Shown in pieces: positions 60,840-64,000 of a stretch of 64,000 nt of DNA. The notes below the pieces were generated by a model. It saw only the letters and a list, made by a program, of their open reading frames with translations. It was not told the origin of the DNA and did no database searches. Made by a program: the position numbers and the translations under genes. Every line of letters starts with the position of its first letter. The first letter of the stretch is position 1. This DNA comes from Opitutus sp. (GTDB lineage Bacteria > Verrucomicrobiota > Verrucomicrobiia > Opitutales > Opitutaceae): positions 34,760 to 98,759 of the forward strand of contig PNJQ01000003.1 of NCBI GenBank assembly GCA_013821985.1, written 5' to 3'.

Positions 60840-62666
60840 TTATCGCGTGGTGAATTCTCGGGTGCCGTAAAGGACGGGCGAACCGGATCCGCCGCCAAAC
60901 ACCTCGACGCGGTAACGCTTTTTGCCGCTGGGGGCCGGAAAATTCAGGTGATACATGTCATTGCCCTGAATCGTGTAGCCCGGGGCATTGGGACTGGAGG
61001 AATACGGGAAGAGCCAGCACGGGCCATTGCCCCCGTCGCTGAGAATCTCGGTGATCGCGATCACGACGGTCTTGTCGATGTTGATCTTCGATTTCGTGCG
61101 CTGGCCGGGATAGTGATCGGGATCACCGTCGCCGTCCCGGTCGATGCCGCGATCTCCGCAGGTGTTGCAATCGAGCTCAAACTTGATCGAGACGTTGGAG
61201 CCGGCCTTGAACGGGCGTCCGAGGGAGATCGGCGGCAGCCAGTTCACGGAGCATGCCGCTGCGGGAGGCGGCGTTTCGTTCACGGTGAAGGTGACAGACG
61301 CGGAGGCCGTGCCGCCGACGCTGGTTGTCGTTGCTGAGAGCACGAACGTGCCGCCCGTGCTGACCGAAAGGGTCCCGCTGCCGGTGGCCGTCATCGTGCC
61401 GATGCCGCTCAGCGTCGCCGTGACGGGTGAACCGTTCAAGGTGCCGGTCAAGGAGGTGATCGTATAGCCGGTGCCCGCGTCACCAGCGTAGGTGAACGGA
61501 ATTTGGGTGGGGGCGTCGCCGGCCATTCGCGAGAATGTTGCCCCGTTCAAGGGCGACGAAATCGAGATCGTGGGCGGCGGGATGTAGCCATTAACGGTGA
61601 ACGTGGTCTTTGCGGTCGCCGTGCCGTTTCCGTCCGTGGCGGTGACGACGAGTTCGTAGGCGCCGCCAGTGGTGATGTTGAAGTTACCGCTGCCTGTGGC
61701 GGTCAGCGTGGTCAGGCCTGCAGCAGTGAAGTTCACGGGCTGGCCGTTCAGCGTCGCGGTGAGCGAGGTGATGCCGCCGAAAAAACTGACTCCCGTGAAG
61801 GTGTAGGGCACCGCCAGTGAACCGTTGGCCGGCAAGGTGAAGGTTGCGCCCGCCAGCGGGAGAGCGATCGCCGCCGTGGGCGGCGGAGCCGAAACGACCA
61901 CGGTGAAATCGGAGGTATCCGTCGCCGTTGAATCGGCATTCGTCGCGCGTGCGCGCAAGGTATATACTCCGGGTGCCGCGATGCTGGCGGTGGTTGTGGA
62001 GGTGATGACGCCGTCCACGCCGGTCGTGCTCGCGAGGGTGAGCAGCGCACCGTTCAAGTCGGCATCGACATTGGTGACGGGCGTCGATTCCGGAGCGGAG
62101 GAGGTGAAGCTGATCGGAACGCTGAGCGGACCGACGAGTGGGAAATAGGTGAAAACCGAATTGTCGGCGGGGGTGGTGATGGAGACGGACGGTGGTCCGC
62201 CGGGCGTGATTTCCGGATAGATCGTCGCGTTGAGAAAGCCACCGAGGTCCTGCGTGCCCGGGGCCCAGCCGGAGGTAACGAACATGTAGGAATAGACGCC
62301 CGCATCGACGCCGCGCGGAAATTCCAGATCGATGCGCGCGGTGACGGTCTGGTTCGGGCCGGTGAACGTGAGCGTGCTCGGGTTGAACGTCACGTAGCTC
62401 AACGCCACCGAATCCGGCACACCCGAAGGCTGGCCGAGCATGCTCAGCACCGGCGTCACTGTCACGGAGCCACCGACGGGGACGTTGTCGGGAGAATGAA
62501 TGGCGACGAAAACCGTCTTCGTCAGCGGCTGATCGCCCTCCACGCGGGTCAGACCGGGGTCGTAGGACACTGCGGCGGTGCCGGGGGGCAATTGGGCGAA
62601 CGCGGTGAAGACGCCGGTGAGAAATACGAGAATCGCGAGGGAGAGACGGGGCAGGTGCGAGTTCAT
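60840..62666 (-). CDS. exported protein with Ig-like beta-sandwich repeats
   Basis: The product (608 aa) begins with a signal peptide (MNSHLPRLSLAILVFLTGVFTAFAQ). The N-terminal 150 residues are beta-rich; then three or four repeats of about 95 residues follow, each with a start like ISISSPLNGATFSR and a body like TSLTGTLNGSPVTATL, GTMTATGSGTLSV and SASVTFTVN. They resemble Ig-like or cadherin-like domains. The C-terminal part (CSVNWLPPISLGRPFKAGSNVSIKFELDC) looks like another domain, rich in Cys and Gly. Probably a surface protein. Divergent from the autotransporter-repeat gene. Confidence 0.82.
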   Translation of the reverse strand: MNSHLPRLSLAILVFLTGVFTAFAQLPPGTAAVSYDPGLTRVEGDQPLTKTVFVAIHSPDNVPVGGSVTVTPVLSMLGQPSGVPDSVALSYVTFNPSTLTFTGPNQTVTARIDLEFPRGVDAGVYSYMFVTSGWAPGTQDLGGFLNATIYPEITPGGPPSVSITTPADNSVFTYFPLVGPLSVPISFTSSAPESTPVTNVDADLNGALLTLASTTGVDGVITSTTTASIAAPGVYTLRARATNADSTATDTSDFTVVVSAPPPTAAIALPLAGATFTLPANGSLAVPYTFTGVSFFGGITSLTATLNGQPVNFTAAGLTTLTATGSGNFNITTGGAYELVVTATDGNGTATAKTTFTVNGYIPPPTISISSPLNGATFSRMAGDAPTQIPFTYAGDAGTGYTITSLTGTLNGSPVTATLSGIGTMTATGSGTLSVSTGGTFVLSATTTSVGGTASASVTFTVNETPPPAAACSVNWLPPISLGRPFKAGSNVSIKFELDCNTCGDRGIDRDGDGDPDHYPGQRTKSKINIDKTVVIAITEILSDGGNGPCWLFPYSSSPNAPGYTIQGNDMYHLNFPAPSGKKRYRVEVFGGGSGSPVLYGTREFTTR

Positions 62667-62860
62667 GGTGACGTCCGGATGACTGATGGAGGGAAATAGA
62701 CCACTCCGGCCTGGTTGGGGCAAGCAGTTTCTGGGTAAAAAACCCTAGAGCTTAATTTTTCGGCAATCAGTCCGATGCACTATGGCCACGCCGAGTAGGT
62801 ATTAGACCCTAATTTTCCTATCGACTCACGGACCTGATTTTGTTTTCCTGCCCTTCACCG

Positions 62861-64000
62861 ATGAACTCCCCTTGCACAGTCGCACCTCGAGGTCGCGTGA
62901 CTGCAGGCTGGGCGAGGGCCACGCTGAGTTTCATTATGTTGGTCGCGGGCGTAGTGATGGCATCAGCTGCGACGGTCACGTGGGATGGTGGCGCGGGAAC
63001 CGGGGCATGGGGGACTGGCACCAACTGGTCCACGAATTCCGTGCCGGCCAACGCCGACAATCTGGTCTTCAACGCCGCGAGTGCGAACGGGCAATACTCG
63101 ATCAGCCTGGGCGGCAATCGGACGACGCTGGGCATCGTCTTCAGCAATACCGGAACCAGCGGCTTCACATTCAGTGACGGTTCGAATCGCACACTCACGC
63201 TGAACGGCTCCGGTCTGACCAATAACAACACCAATACCCAGACGTTCACGAACCGTGTGCTTATCACGGTCGGAGCAACCCAGACATGGAATGCCGCCTC
63301 CGGCGCCTTTTCGTTCGCGGGCACGACGACCGTCAGCAACGCCCTCACGCTTGCAGGCAGCAGCAGTTTCACCTTTGGCGGGCAGACGACGATCTCGAAT
63401 AACACCGGCATCACCAACACCGGTTCGGGCAACCGCACTTTCAATGGCACGGTGGTCAACAGCGGCGGCAACCGGCGGTTCACCAACGACGGCTCCGGCA
63501 CGGTCACGTTGAGCAACGTCAATCTCTCGAACAACAACACCGGACGCACCTTCACATTGGCCGGCACTGGCACGACGACCGTCGGCGGCACGATTGCCAA
63601 CGGCGGAAGCGGCGCCGGTAACATCATCAAGTCCGGCACCGGAACATTGATCCTCTCGGGCACGAACACCTACACGGGCACCACGACGGTCAGCCAAGGC
63701 ACGCTGCAGGTGAACTCCAACGCCCCCAGCGGTGCCGACGGCGCTCTCGGCAACGCCACCAGCGCGGTCACGGTCAACAACGCCAGCACCGCCGCCAACA
63801 ACACCGCGCTGCTCATCGGCACGAGCGGTGTGACCGTCGGCCGCAACGTCACCGTCGCCAACAGCGGCAGCGGCACGACAACCCTCGGCGGCAATATCGC
63901 CAGCGGCACCGGCACGTTCTCTGGCACCGTCGCGCTCAACCGCTCCGTCAACCTCAACGCCGACGGCACCTCGGCCGTGAGCTTCACCAACACCCTGAGT
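62861..64000 (+). CDS. autotransporter-type beta-strand-repeat protein, 5' part
   Basis: A long open frame (380 codons, no stop in the window) starts at ATG 62861; it is not in the ORF track because it runs off the end. It begins with a long signal peptide (ATLSFIMLVAGVVMASAA) and continues as Asn/Thr/Gly-rich beta-helical sequence. The stretch IIKSGTGTLILSGTNTYTGT (about residues 256-275) matches the passenger-associated transport repeat of autotransporters. Family members are large surface proteins. No Shine-Dalgarno is seen. The two minus-strand ORFs called over it are shadows. Confidence 0.85.
   Translation, partial: MNSPCTVAPRGRVTAGWARATLSFIMLVAGVVMASAATVTWDGGAGTGAWGTGTNWSTNSVPANADNLVFNAASANGQYSISLGGNRTTLGIVFSNTGTSGFTFSDGSNRTLTLNGSGLTNNNTNTQTFTNRVLITVGATQTWNAASGAFSFAGTTTVSNALTLAGSSSFTFGGQTTISNNTGITNTGSGNRTFNGTVVNSGGNRRFTNDGSGTVTLSNVNLSNNNTGRTFTLAGTGTTTVGGTIANGGSGAGNIIKSGTGTLILSGTNTYTGTTTVSQGTLQVNSNAPSGADGALGNATSAVTVNNASTAANNTALLIGTSGVTVGRNVTVANSGSGTTTLGGNIASGTGTFSGTVALNRSVNLNADGTSAVSFTNTLS

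Noticed and set aside
62818-63669. 283-residue minus-strand ORF with Val/Pro-rich sequence
   Set aside because: Shadow of the plus-strand beta-strand-repeat gene, whose signal peptide and repeats are convincing.

Overview
The window is GC-rich chromosomal DNA with dense genes on both strands. The organism is most likely a Verrucomicrobiota member of the Opitutaceae type. I infer this from several things: large SusC-like TonB-dependent receptors whose mature N-termini carry a VTGS motif, a small SWIB-domain protein, an autotransporter-type beta-strand-repeat protein, an ADOP-type permease paired with a PadR regulator, and many exported proteins of unknown function. This is an inference from gene content, not from a marker gene. 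I see no rRNA, tRNA, CRISPR array, transposase or prophage genes.

Layout. 1-8.6 kb: the end of a PucC-like MFS transporter, an exported metallophosphoesterase, a HemN/HemW-type radical SAM protein, an amino-acid permease, a small PAS protein, a cytidylate-kinase-like protein, an exported protein of unknown function, a formate/nitrite transporter and an SRPBCC protein. 8.9-12.5 kb: a proline-rich membrane protein and a LytS/LytR-type two-component pair. 12.7-24.8 kb: four large TonB-dependent receptors in tandem, arranged A-B-A'-B', each followed by its own terminator. 25-33 kb: a small lipoprotein gene broken by a 7-bp tandem duplication, cysteine dioxygenase, a DJ-1/PfpI protein, ADOP permease plus PadR, and MarC-Dus-PatB. 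33-46 kb: GNAT, two Hsp20 genes, TerC, MscS, a TetR-MFP-ABC efflux set, an RRM protein, a second GNAT, SWIB, and a large PAS histidine kinase with a degenerate receiver. 46-54.7 kb: EamA transporter, ACT protein, CDF transporter, YCII protein, GTP-type PEP carboxykinase, an alpha/beta hydrolase, an exported unknown, and an HDOD protein. 54.7-64 kb: an exported 21-residue-repeat coiled-coil protein, DUF456, a DUF485/ActP acetate-symporter operon, a TPR-like membrane protein, an exported Ig-like repeat protein and, divergent from it, the start of an autotransporter-repeat protein that the ORF track missed because it runs off the window.

Functional picture. Most of the window is housekeeping, transport and signalling for a heterotroph that imports large substrates across the outer membrane. 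PEP carboxykinase and the acetate symporter fit growth on organic acids. The most unusual points are the mosaic structure of the receptor array (bodies and terminators pair 1-3 and 2-4, while leaders pair 1-2 and 3-4), the duplication-frameshifted lipoprotein, and the PucC-family gene at the left edge, which hints at photosynthesis genes just outside the window.
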